36,559 bases of DNA from Pseudomonadota bacterium (GTDB lineage: Bacteria; Myxococcota_A; UBA9042; GCA-2863065), in assembly GCA_005776725.1 (NCBI GenBank), contig SXOO01000034.1:1-36559 (forward strand), in the 5' to 3' direction. The notes under the pieces are model-generated. The model was not told the origin of the DNA. It ran no database searches and saw only the letters and a list, made by a program, of their open reading frames with translations. A program made the translations under genes and the position numbers. This document shows positions 1 through 7,790 of the stretch, piece by piece (positions within the stretch are counted from its first letter, which is position 1; the number at the start of each line of letters is the position of its first letter).

Positions 1-308
1 CCGGCGGCGCCTGGGACAACGCGAAGAAGCTGGTCGAGGTCGAGCTCAAGGCCAAGGGCACCCCGCTCCACGACGCCTGCATCGTGGGCGACACCGTTGG
101 CGACCCCTTCAAGGACACCTCGTCCGTGGCCATGAACCCCGTCATCAAGTTCACCACCCTCTTCGGTCTCCTCGCCGTCGAGCTCGCGATCGAGATCCAC
201 GACGCCAAGCTGAAGTACGGCCTCTCGGCCGGCTTCTTCGTCCTCAGCGCGTTCTTCGTCTGGCGCTCCTTCTACGGGATGCGCATCCAGTCGGTCACGT
301 CGAACTGA
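1..308 (+). CDS. hppA: Membrane-bound proton-translocating pyrophosphatase, C-terminal end (5' truncated)
   Basis: The open frame enters the window at base 3 and ends at TGA 306-308, giving about 101 residues of a C-terminus. It opens with GGAWDNAKK and continues with VGDTVGDPFKDTS; both are signature stretches near the C-terminus of membrane-bound H+- or Na+-pumping pyrophosphatases (HppA), where the acidic and lysine residues help bind Mg-PPi. Two hydrophobic segments follow (around FTTLFGLLAVELAI and GLSAGFFVLSAFFVW), as expected for the last transmembrane helices. The protein hydrolyses pyrophosphate and pumps ions across the inner membrane. Most of the gene lies upstream of the window, so the potassium-dependence residue cannot be read. 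Confidence 0.93.
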   Translation, partial: GGAWDNAKKLVEVELKAKGTPLHDACIVGDTVGDPFKDTSSVAMNPVIKFTTLFGLLAVELAIEIHDAKLKYGLSAGFFVLSAFFVWRSFYGMRIQSVTSN

Positions 309-398
309 GCCCGGAGCCCGGACGTCCCCCAGCGCGGACGTTCGGGCGCCCCCCGCGGGTCCCTTGCCCCGCCGCCCGCACGTGGCACGCTCGGCTGA

Positions 399-1319
399 AT
401 GCCTGAGCTCCCGTACATCCTGCTCTACATCGAACGCCTCGGGGAGCGCCTCGTAGGCCAGCGCCTCGAGCGGCTTCGCGTCGTCGGCCCGGCCACGCTC
501 CAGACCGTGTCTCCGTCTCCTGCTGACTGCGTGGGCCGCCAGATCCAAGCGGTGCGCCGCCTCAACAAGCGCGTCGTGATCCAGCTGGAAGGCGGGATCC
601 ACGCGGTGCTTCACCTCATGGTCCTCGGCCGGCTGCACTGGAACCCCGATCCAGCCGCCCTCCCCCCGAAGAAGTTCGGGCTGGTGGCGTTCGGCACGCC
701 CGCGGGGACCCTCCTGTTCAACGAATACGGCTCCAAGCGGCGCGCCACGCTCCACCTGGTCCACAGCGACGGCCTCGCGGCGCACACGCGCTCCGGCGTG
801 GACGTAACCGCCGTCGACGCCGCCACGTTCGCATCCGTGCTCACGGCGCAGCGCCGCACCCTGAAGCGTGCTCTGTCGGACCCCAACGTGGTCGACGGGA
901 TCGGCAACGCGTGGTCGGACGAGATCCTCCACGAAGCGCGGCTCAGCCCGTCCACGCTCACCACCTCGCTGGACGAGGAGGCGCTCACTCGGCTCCACGC
1001 GGTTGCGCGCGAGGTGCTCCTGCGGTGGACGCAGTGGCTCCGCGAGGAGAACCCAGACGCGCTCCCCCGGTCGGTCACCGCGTTCCACCCGCGGATGCGC
1101 GTCCACGGGCGCTACGGCGCGCCCTGCCCCGCCTGCGCCACCCGAATCCAGCGCATCGTGTACGCAGACAACGAGTCGAACTACTGCCCCAGGTGCCAAA
1201 CCGAGGGGCGCCTTTTGTCCGACCGGGCCTTCGCGCGCCTCTTGAAGTCCGATTGGCCGAAGACGATCGAAGAGCTCGAGCAGCGCCTCCCGGCCAAGGG
1301 CGCTCCGACGCCAGGCTAA
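399..1319 (+). CDS. Fpg/Nei-family DNA glycosylase (formamidopyrimidine-DNA glycosylase-like)
   Basis: The 306-residue protein begins MPELP, giving the N-terminal Pro2 nucleophile and Glu3 used for base excision and beta/delta-elimination after Met removal. A lysine at residue 57 (in NKRVV) matches the conserved Fpg Lys57. A helix-two-turn-helix core is visible as VDGIGNAWSDEILHEA, including the conserved Asn. A CPAC-x17-CPRC zinc finger lies at about 1117-1196. After the finger there is an extension of about 40 residues that classical Fpg lacks. The sixth residue is Tyr instead of the usual Glu of MPELPEV, which points to a divergent Fpg/Nei subfamily rather than canonical MutM. Its likely role is repair of oxidised bases. 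It converges with the Kazal-like gene, leaving only 17 bp between the stops. Confidence 0.88.
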   Translation: MPELPYILLYIERLGERLVGQRLERLRVVGPATLQTVSPSPADCVGRQIQAVRRLNKRVVIQLEGGIHAVLHLMVLGRLHWNPDPAALPPKKFGLVAFGTPAGTLLFNEYGSKRRATLHLVHSDGLAAHTRSGVDVTAVDAATFASVLTAQRRTLKRALSDPNVVDGIGNAWSDEILHEARLSPSTLTTSLDEEALTRLHAVAREVLLRWTQWLREENPDALPRSVTAFHPRMRVHGRYGAPCPACATRIQRIVYADNESNYCPRCQTEGRLLSDRAFARLLKSDWPKTIEELEQRLPAKGAPTPG

Positions 1320-1336
1320 CGCCCGGCCGCTTCAGG

Positions 1337-3919
1337 TCACTTGCAGGCGGCGTCGGCCGTGGAGCAGACCGCCTTGCAGCCGCCGGTGCTGCAGGTCCAC
1401 GCGGCCACCAGGGGCGCGGGGCAGCTGAGCGTGGGCTTCCCGGACGCGGCCTGGCAGTCGCACGCGACGCCACACTTCGCCACGCAGCCCTCGGGGCACC
1501 CGTCCCCGTTGGCGTCTAGGGGCACGTCGCCCGACGCGCAGACCGGCTTGCACTTACACGCCGTGCTCGCCGCCACCGACACGCCAGCCGCCGAGGCGTC
1601 GCAGGCGCCCACGTACGAGACCCCGTCACACCCGCAGACCGGCGCTGGCGCGACACCCGCGCAGGAGACGGCGCGCAGCTCGCAGGTTCCCACCGCAGCG
1701 CAACTTCCGGTGGGCCGAGCGCAGTACCAGGCGGCGTCTCCGCACTCCCAGTCCGCCACGCACTTCTTCGGCTCACAGACGTCGGCGCAGCCATCGCCAT
1801 CGCTGTCTCCGGCGACCGTGGCGGGCGGGCAGTCGAGCAGCGGGCAGCACGCGCCCAGGTGGCTCACCGACACCCCGGCCTGCGCAGCGGCGCACTCCCC
1901 CGCGTAGCTGACCCCGTCACACCCGCAGACGAGCCCGTCGGGCGCCTGGCAGGCAGCCGGGAGTGCCACGCAGCGCCCCACACCGCCACAGCTCCCCTTG
2001 GGGCGCGCGCAGTACTGCCCTGACGTGGTGCAGTGACCCGGCTGCTTGCACGGGCAGACCTCCGGGCACCCGTCGCCGTCGTCGTCCACTGCGCTGATCC
2101 CGGCGCCGCAGACCGGGGGCGTACACGCCGTGACGCAGAGGTCCGGGCACCCGTCGCCGTCGGTGTCCGTGGGCTTGCCGGGCGCCGGGCAGTCGAAGGC
2201 CGGACAGCAATCGCCCCCGGCGCACGGGACGCACTCGCCGATGTGGGCGATGGCGAGGCCCTGGGCGGTGGCCTTGCAGCGGCTCGCGGCGGTGGTGCCG
2301 GCGCACGTGCAGACGGGGCCGTCGACGGCAGGGCAGTCGAGGCACGAGCCTCCACTGCCGCAAGACTCTGCGGGCTGACAGTATTGGCCGGCGCCGCAGA
2401 GCCCCTCGGGGCAGGGGCATGGGCCCACGCTGGAGACCGCGACGCCGGCCGCGAACGCGGCGCACTCCGAGGGCCAGGTCCGGCCGTCGCAACCGCACAC
2501 GCGCACCTCGCCGTCGCACGCCGCGCACTGCCCGGCGGCGGCGCCGCAGGCGTTGGGCCGGCACCCCTCGGTTGCCGCGCACTCCCCGCTCTCCGCGCAG
2601 GCGCAGGCGTCAGCGCAGCCATCGCTGTCCAGGTCTACCGGCGACACGCACTCCGGAGAGTCGGGACAACACTTGCCCGCGTGCGACACGCTCGGGGCGT
2701 CGCAGCTGCTCTTGCGGGTGACGCCGTCGCACCCGCACACGACGCCCTCGTCGCAGCCCGGCCGGCAAGCCCCAGGCGCCCCACACGCGGTGCGCTGGCA
2801 CCAGTCCTTGGGACCCGCGCAGTCGGCGCGCGTCTCGCAGGGACAGGTCTCGGCGCAGCCGTCGCTGTCCAGATCCACCGCCCCGAGCGGGCACGTGGGC
2901 GGCGTACAACACGCACCGGCCGCAGCGACCGCACGACCCGCGTCAGCAGCCGCGCACGCAGACGACCAGGTCTCGCCGTCGCACCCGCACACCGGCGCCG
3001 TGTCGTCGCACGTGGTCACCGAGGCGCACAGGCCGGGCTCGCAAGACGGGCAGGCAAACCCTGACGCGCAGGGCGTGTGGGCGTCGCAGCGGCAGGCGTC
3101 GAGGCACCCATCCCCGTCGGTATCCACGCCCTGGCTGAGCGCACACGGCAGCGCGGGGGCGGTGCACGGACACTTGCCGGGGAAAGCGACCGACGTCCCC
3201 GCTGCGCGCGCGCGGCAGTCCCCGGAGTACGTCACGCCGTCGCACCCGCAGACCGCCTCCTCCAAGGCGCAGTCGGCCGGGCGGGCCTCGCAGCGGCCGG
3301 CGCCACAAACGCCCGCAGGCGAGACGCACACCTGCCCTGCCGCGCAGGGCGTGGAGCCGTCGCAGGGTTGGCACCCGGAGAGCGCCGCGCCTTGCTCGTC
3401 GCGCTCGAGCGCGTCGCCGGCGGTGCAGGTGCCCGCGACGCAGCGGTCTCCCGCGGTGCACGGATCCGCTTCACACGGGCTGCCCTCCGCGGCCAGGCTG
3501 GACTCGCACGCCTTGGCGATGCAGCGCTCGGTGGTGCAGGCGTTCCCGTCGTCGCAGTCGGAGTCCGCGCCGCAGCCGCGGCAGGTCTCGCTGGCTTCGT
3601 CGCAATCGCCGGAGCCGCAGTCTCCGTCGGAGAGGCACTCGACACAGTAGAGGCGCTCGGGGTGGCAGACGCCGGCGCCGCAGCCGCTGTCGTCGAGGCA
3701 GGCGACGCACTGGCGCCGCGTGGGGTGACAGACGGCGCCCGGGCAGTCGTTGTCCGTGTTGCACTGGACGCACTGGTCGAACTCGGGGGCCCAAACGGCG
3801 CCGTCAGCGCAGCCGGAGGTGTCGCCGCAGCCCTCGCACACGTCGGGCGAAGCGACGTCCTCTGCGGGCACAGTCGCTTCGCAGCCGAGGATCACGAGCG
3901 CTAGGAGGAACCCTCTCAC
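1337..3919 (-). CDS. Cysteine-rich lipoprotein with seven Kazal-like modules
   Basis: I choose the GTG at 3919 (860 residues) because it puts a short signal peptide (VRGFLLALVILGC) with a lipobox at the N-terminus and lies 32 bp after the preceding gene. An ATG at 3997 would overlap that gene. About one residue in six or seven is Cys. The first 130 residues hold short C-x2-C modules like those of the upstream lipoprotein. Then come seven Kazal-like units (VCGCDGxTxxxxC followed by AxxxGxxVxxxGxC); the fifth is degenerate (VCTCAGTT). Between them are seven acidic loops of the type DxDGDGCxDxC, which look like Ca-binding linkers. Kazal domains classically inhibit serine proteases; here, last in a caspase operon, the module may be an inhibitor, substrate or surface adhesin. 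The role is inferred. Confidence 0.85.
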   Translation of the reverse strand: MRGFLLALVILGCEATVPAEDVASPDVCEGCGDTSGCADGAVWAPEFDQCVQCNTDNDCPGAVCHPTRRQCVACLDDSGCGAGVCHPERLYCVECLSDGDCGSGDCDEASETCRGCGADSDCDDGNACTTERCIAKACESSLAAEGSPCEADPCTAGDRCVAGTCTAGDALERDEQGAALSGCQPCDGSTPCAAGQVCVSPAGVCGAGRCEARPADCALEEAVCGCDGVTYSGDCRARAAGTSVAFPGKCPCTAPALPCALSQGVDTDGDGCLDACRCDAHTPCASGFACPSCEPGLCASVTTCDDTAPVCGCDGETWSSACAAADAGRAVAAAGACCTPPTCPLGAVDLDSDGCAETCPCETRADCAGPKDWCQRTACGAPGACRPGCDEGVVCGCDGVTRKSSCDAPSVSHAGKCCPDSPECVSPVDLDSDGCADACACAESGECAATEGCRPNACGAAAGQCAACDGEVRVCGCDGRTWPSECAAFAAGVAVSSVGPCPCPEGLCGAGQYCQPAESCGSGGSCLDCPAVDGPVCTCAGTTAASRCKATAQGLAIAHIGECVPCAGGDCCPAFDCPAPGKPTDTDGDGCPDLCVTACTPPVCGAGISAVDDDGDGCPEVCPCKQPGHCTTSGQYCARPKGSCGGVGRCVALPAACQAPDGLVCGCDGVSYAGECAAAQAGVSVSHLGACCPLLDCPPATVAGDSDGDGCADVCEPKKCVADWECGDAAWYCARPTGSCAAVGTCELRAVSCAGVAPAPVCGCDGVSYVGACDASAAGVSVAASTACKCKPVCASGDVPLDANGDGCPEGCVAKCGVACDCQAASGKPTLSCPAPLVAAWTCSTGGCKAVCSTADAACK

Positions 3920-3951
3920 ACTCGCCCGTTCCGGAGGTGGTCGGTTTCTGG

Positions 3952-4563
3952 TCACTTTTCGTGCCCTCCTGCCGGCGCGCAGCGACGCTCGTGGCATCGC
4001 CAGCCCGGGCCCACGGCCCCGCAGTCATCATCGCCGCGGCAGGCGCGGCAGACCCCCTCGAGGCAGAGGTGGGTATTCGCCCCGCAATCCGAGTGCGCCG
4101 CGCAATCGACGCAGCGCCCTTCGAGGCAGGACCCGCGCGCGCACTGCGCGTCGGACTTGCACGACTTGCACACGTTCTTGTCGCAGCGGCCCGTGTCGCA
4201 GTGTTCGTGGGCGAGGCAGCCGATGCAGTAATGCGCGGCCTCGCCGAGCACACACACGGCGTCCTCGCAGTCGGCGTCGGCGCCGCAGCCCGCGCAGAAG
4301 TTGTTCTTCAGCGTGGCCAGCGTGGCGCTGTCGTCGTCTCCGGTGCCCACGCAGTACGGCCGGCGCGGGTCTTGAGAGGCGCACTGCGCGTTGGAGTCGC
4401 AGAGCAGCGGCCCCCCGGTGAGCGCGAGACACCGGCCAGCGACGCAACGCAGCTCGCCCGGGCAAGGCGAGTCGTCGGGATCACAGCGGGTGCCCTCGAG
4501 CGAAGGCAGGTCGCTGCAACCGAGCCCGACGAACAACAACGCCACCGACAAACGCCGGCTCAC
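3952..4563 (-). CDS. Cysteine-rich lipoprotein of the caspase operon
   Basis: A 203-residue protein starting at GTG 4563, 22 bp after the caspase stop. The N-terminus MSRRLSVALLFVGLGCSD has a positively charged start, hydrophobic core and lipobox VGLGC, so it should be a lipoprotein. The mature part is nearly all short cysteine modules with the pattern C-x2-C-x4-DC-x4-6-C-x4-6-C (for example CKSCKSDAQCARGSC). The same pattern opens the downstream Kazal-like lipoprotein, so the two proteins share a building block and probably origin. No enzymatic motif is visible. Position in the operon suggests it works at the cell surface or in the periplasm together with the caspase. No better family name can be supported. 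Confidence 0.82.
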   Translation of the reverse strand: MSRRLSVALLFVGLGCSDLPSLEGTRCDPDDSPCPGELRCVAGRCLALTGGPLLCDSNAQCASQDPRRPYCVGTGDDDSATLATLKNNFCAGCGADADCEDAVCVLGEAAHYCIGCLAHEHCDTGRCDKNVCKSCKSDAQCARGSCLEGRCVDCAAHSDCGANTHLCLEGVCRACRGDDDCGAVGPGWRCHERRCAPAGGHEK

Positions 4564-4585
4564 CGCGTCACGTGCCCCGCGTGGA

Positions 4586-6133
4586 TCAGAAGGTCGCCTC
4601 GAGCTCCACCCCTTGAGGGGTCACCATCACGCGCAGCGGGGGCTCGAACCGCTCCGTTCGGAAGCTCTCGTCCAGCGCGAACCAGAGGATACCCCCAAGC
4701 AAGGCGGCGCCGCCAACCGAGTACGCGGCGATGGCTCCATGGCGATAGCTCGAGCTGCGTTCGTTGAGCGCCTGGCCCTCGAGCCCCGTGAAGTCGGCGG
4801 GATCCTCGCGGACCGCCGCGAAGCCCAGCTCACTCTCCACGTGCAGGCCGATTGCCGCCCCGAGGAGGCTGGCGCCCAGCCCGGTGACCGCCCACGCGCC
4901 GCCGTTCTCGTACCAGGGCACCCCCTCGTGCCGCTCCACCGTGAGGCTCGGGCCGTACTCGGCCGTGAGCCAGTCGGCGCCGGACTCGGGCGACAGCGGC
5001 TCCGCGAAGAGGCGCTCTTCGAAGTACCGGTCAGCCCCGCGGCCGGCCAACGTCTCTGTCGCGCGGCTCGAGAGGCTGGCCACCTGCAGGTCGCCCCGAG
5101 CCCCGGCCGGCACCACGTACTCCGTGGCCCCTCGCACCAAAGTGAACCCGTCGGTTCCCGGCAACCCCAGCCAGAACCCGCTGGCGCCGGCTTTGTTGAA
5201 GTCGGCGAAGCGAAGCAGCTCCGTGTTGAGGAGGTGCGTGCGGCCCGACAAGCTCGCGTCGATGCGCAGCCGCGCGGGGAAACGCGCGTCCTTGAAGCTG
5301 AGGATCGGCATGTTCGGCGCGGAGAGCGGCGGCCGGATATACGGCTTGATCCGGTACTCGGCGTTCTTCACTTGCGCGTTGGCTGCGGCGACGAAGGCCG
5401 CCAGCTCGGGGAACGTGACCGCGCCGTCGTCGTTGAGGTCGCCAGCGCCCATCAGCGCCGACCGCACCTCGTGGCTGAACACGCCCGAGACCAAGCGTCC
5501 CCACTCGTGCACCTCGCCCACCGAGGACGAGCTCAGGATCACGCCCACCCGCGGGTAGTTCTCGAGGCGCAGGCTGGTGGTGGTGGCGCGCTGGCGCGTG
5601 GGGCCGCGGCTGTTGACGAGCAGCGCGGCGTTGCAGGCGTCCACCACGAGGACCACGTGGTGGGGTTGCTCCCCCTCGGACGGACCGAGCACCTCGTAGT
5701 ACGTGTCGCGCGTGGTGAAGCGGCCATCTTCGAGGTGGACGTAGCCGCGACCCTCCTGGTCGTAGTTGCCGTGCCCCGAGTAGACGAAGAACAGCACCGG
5801 GTCGTCGCCGCGCGCTTTGGCGCGGGCCATGTCGGCGTGGAGCGACTCGAGCGCGGTGAGCACGTTCGCGCGGGTGGGGGCGCGGTGCGCGACAGCGCCG
5901 CCGTAGAGCGCGCGGCTCTCGGCGTCGAGCTGGGTCAACAGGACGGTGCGCTCCGTCATCAGCCCCAAGAGCTGGGAGTGCTTCACGGCGTCGTCGTCGG
6001 CGTACCGGAGCGGCGAGAGCTGCGCGTCGTCGGACTCGTTGTAGCCCACCACCAGCGCGAAGCGCGCCCAGCGCGCCTCGGCCGCGCCCGACGCCAACAC
6101 CGCCACCATGACGGCGGCGCTAAGGGCTCGCAT
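4586..6133 (-). CDS. Exported caspase-like (peptidase C14) protease with EF-hand and C-terminal membrane segments
   Basis: The 515-residue protein begins at ATG 6133, preceded by GGGAG eight bases upstream and overlapping the anti-sigma gene by 14 bp. Residues 1-20 (MRALSAAVMVAVLASGAAEA) form a signal peptide. The caspase fold follows: FALVVGYN at about 25-32, the DDDAV loop near 46-50, catalytic His121 in YSGHG and catalytic Cys167 in VVDACNA. A canonical EF-hand loop lies at 232-243 (Asp232, Asn234, Asp236, Gly237, Glu243), suggesting calcium control as in metacaspases. Two hydrophobic stretches near 413-432 and 463-485 would anchor the C-terminus in a membrane. Substrate specificity is unknown; metacaspase-type enzymes cut after Lys or Arg. 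The signal peptide implies a periplasmic protease, unusual for a caspase homologue. Confidence 0.88.
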   Translation of the reverse strand: MRALSAAVMVAVLASGAAEARWARFALVVGYNESDDAQLSPLRYADDDAVKHSQLLGLMTERTVLLTQLDAESRALYGGAVAHRAPTRANVLTALESLHADMARAKARGDDPVLFFVYSGHGNYDQEGRGYVHLEDGRFTTRDTYYEVLGPSEGEQPHHVVLVVDACNAALLVNSRGPTRQRATTTSLRLENYPRVGVILSSSSVGEVHEWGRLVSGVFSHEVRSALMGAGDLNDDGAVTFPELAAFVAAANAQVKNAEYRIKPYIRPPLSAPNMPILSFKDARFPARLRIDASLSGRTHLLNTELLRFADFNKAGASGFWLGLPGTDGFTLVRGATEYVVPAGARGDLQVASLSSRATETLAGRGADRYFEERLFAEPLSPESGADWLTAEYGPSLTVERHEGVPWYENGGAWAVTGLGASLLGAAIGLHVESELGFAAVREDPADFTGLEGQALNERSSSYRHGAIAAYSVGGAALLGGILWFALDESFRTERFEPPLRVMVTPQGVELEATF

Positions 6134-7004
6134 CCCTTCGGCTCCCGGGCAGGATGTCGATCGAGAGGCTCCGCACCACGGCGCCCGTGGCCTGGAGGCG
6201 CTCGGCGGCCAGCTCGGGGCGATCGGCTTCGCCCATCTGAAAGCCACCGAGCGCCTCCTGCACTGCGGCGACGGAGAGCGGTTCGGGCGTGAACAGGGCC
6301 ACGACCACGAGGCGACCGGCCACGTGGCTGCCGGCCAGATCGAACTGTATCGACTCGCCCGCAGCGCGGAGGGCCGCCGAGCGCTCCCGCGGCACCACCA
6401 TCGAGGCGAGCTCGCCGTTGTCGGGGTCGGGCCAGTAGAAGATCGGCGTGACGCCGTTCTGGAAGCCCATGATGAAGGCGTGGTCCGGCTCGTCCACCTC
6501 GCGCGAGGTGGTGATCCGCAGCGCGTCGTCGAGGTAGAGCGCGCCCTCCACCACCTCGTATTCGCGCCCCGCCACCACGCCGGAGAGGCCGATCCCCACC
6601 GTGACCTCGTCGCTGGGCCCGCCACGCGTCCCCACGTAGTCCGCCGGATCCGGCGTGGGCAGCGGGACCGCGTTGGTGACCCAGAGCGCCACGGCTACAG
6701 CGGCACCCGCCAGCGCGGGCAGGACGGCGAAGCGCCACCACGGAGCGGGCGCGGGAGCGGCGGCGTCGAGCAGCGCGGTCTCCATCCGCCCGCGCTCGAA
6801 GCCCGAAGGCATCTCGAGATCCGCGCCGAGCATCGCGCGGTGGAGCGTGACGCGCCGTCCGTAATCCCCGCGACACCGGTCGCAGGTGCGCAGGTGCCCG
6901 CGCATCGCCGCGTCGGCCGCGGCAGTCCACCGCACGGTGGGGTCGAGGTACCGGTCGACGTGCCGGGCGCCTTCGCAGGCGCGGGTTGGGTTTGCGCTGC
7001 TCAT
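6120..7004 (-). CDS. Zinc-finger (zf-HC2) anti-sigma factor with periplasmic domain
   Basis: A 294-residue protein whose ATG overlaps the sigma-factor stop by 4 bp (ATGA). The N-terminal cytoplasmic part carries the anti-sigma zinc finger HLRTCDRC (His37, Cys41, Cys44), with His15 upstream as a possible fourth ligand. One transmembrane helix follows at about 91-110, then a periplasmic domain of roughly 180 residues. That domain has patterns (LYLDDALRITTS, then a 'D.G.' stretch, then RAAGESIQFDLAG) that resemble DUF4384, a domain often associated with caspase-like proteins; this resemblance is by eye. It presumably holds the neighbouring sigma factor inactive until an envelope signal arrives. 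It overlaps the caspase start by 14 bp, so expression is probably coupled. Confidence 0.83.
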   Translation of the reverse strand: MSSANPTRACEGARHVDRYLDPTVRWTAAADAAMRGHLRTCDRCRGDYGRRVTLHRAMLGADLEMPSGFERGRMETALLDAAAPAPAPWWRFAVLPALAGAAVAVALWVTNAVPLPTPDPADYVGTRGGPSDEVTVGIGLSGVVAGREYEVVEGALYLDDALRITTSREVDEPDHAFIMGFQNGVTPIFYWPDPDNGELASMVVPRERSAALRAAGESIQFDLAGSHVAGRLVVVALFTPEPLSVAAVQEALGGFQMGEADRPELAAERLQATGAVVRSLSIDILPGSRRDASP

Positions 7005-7588
7005 TCGAGGCCGTGCTGCTTCAGGAAGCGCCGCATGCGGCGGTCGAGGAGGGCGATGACCTTGCGGACGCGATACCGAGTGAGCCCCATGCCCTCCGCG
7101 AGCTTCTCCTCGGCCTCGCCCTCCACGAAGTACCGGTCGAGGATCGCGGACTCGGTGGGCTCTGACACGGACTCGCGGAAGCGGCGGACGACGGTGTGCG
7201 TCTCGGCGTCGATGAGGTCTTGCTCGGTGTCGTCGGGCGGGCGGAACTCCAGCTCCGGCTGGCCGTCGGTGCGCTTGAAGCGCGCGTCGCGCTCCAACAT
7301 CCGGCGCACGACGTTCTGGCCGATCCCGCGCAGGAACGCGGTGTAGGGATCGAGGCCGTTGTACGAGTCACGCGCCTTGGGCTCGAAAGCGGCGGCGAAG
7401 ATGGCCTGAACCGCGTCCTCTCGGTCCGCAGGGTTCCAGAAGCCGCGGAAGTTCCCGAAGCCCCGTCCCGCTACGTTGTGCGCCACCGAGTAGTACACGC
7501 GGTAAACCTCCGACAACGCCTGCCGCTCCCCGGCTTTGAAGGCCGCACGGAGCTTCGCGTCGTCTCGAAGCAGGTCGGTGTCAGCCAT
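7001..7588 (-). CDS. ECF-type RNA polymerase sigma factor
   Basis: 195 residues from ATG 7588, preceded by an AGGG-type Shine-Dalgarno sequence; the longer open frame upstream runs through a non-coding repeat and is not supported. Region 2 covers about residues 15-105 (VYYSVAHNVA, NPADREDAVQAIFAAAF, AFLRGIGQNVVRRML) and region 4 covers about 140-190 (SAILDRYFVEGEAEEKLAEGMGLTRYRVRKVIALL), with no region 1 or 3 between them, so this is a group 4 sigma factor. It is followed with a 4-bp overlap by its cognate zinc-finger anti-sigma factor and heads a five-gene operon ending in a caspase and two Cys-rich lipoproteins. It probably autoregulates this operon. Confidence 0.88.
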   Translation of the reverse strand: MADTDLLRDDAKLRAAFKAGERQALSEVYRVYYSVAHNVAGRGFGNFRGFWNPADREDAVQAIFAAAFEPKARDSYNGLDPYTAFLRGIGQNVVRRMLERDARFKRTDGQPELEFRPPDDTEQDLIDAETHTVVRRFRESVSEPTESAILDRYFVEGEAEEKLAEGMGLTRYRVRKVIALLDRRMRRFLKQHGLE

Positions 7589-7663
7589 GGCACCCTGCCG
7601 CGCTGAGACCGTCTCGCCGCCTGTCCGTTCGGGTCGAAGCGCCCCTTCGTCGAAGAATTTCAC

Positions 7664-7729
7664 GCTGGGGCCGGGCCAGCAGAGCTCCCCGGCCCGGTTC
7701 ACCTCCGCGCTCTCGCGCTCCGGTGAATT
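7664..7729. repeat. Dispersed two-hairpin repeat, copy A
   Basis: This 66-bp block matches the reverse complement of 18111-18176 at 62 of 66 positions. It folds as two adjacent hairpins. The first pairs GGGCCGGG (7668-7675) with CCCGGCCC (7688-7695). The second pairs TTCACC (7698-7703) with GGTGAA (7722-7727), with an inner GCGC/GCGC stem around a TCTC loop. It lies in the 202-bp gap between tyrS and the sigma-factor gene. A terminator role for tyrS is possible here, but the other copy sits between divergent genes, so a REP/BIME-like element is the better reading. Confidence 0.8.
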
Positions 7730-7790
7730 CAAGCGCCGCGTTGAATACCGCGTGCTCCCACCCCGCCGGTCGCAACTCGACCCGCGCCAT

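Noticed and set aside
3920..3997. ATG start at 3997 for the Kazal-like gene
   Set aside because: It would overlap the preceding gene and push the signal peptide inward; GTG 3919 puts the signal peptide at the start.
4391..6292. Long open frame on the + strand opposite the caspase gene
   Set aside because: It lies antisense to the caspase and lipoprotein genes, is rich in Arg, Ala, Gly and His as expected for high-GC shadow frames, and has no family motif or ribosome-binding site.
7664..7729. Reading the hairpins only as a rho-independent terminator of tyrS
   Set aside because: There is no T-tract, and the second copy lies between two divergent gene starts.
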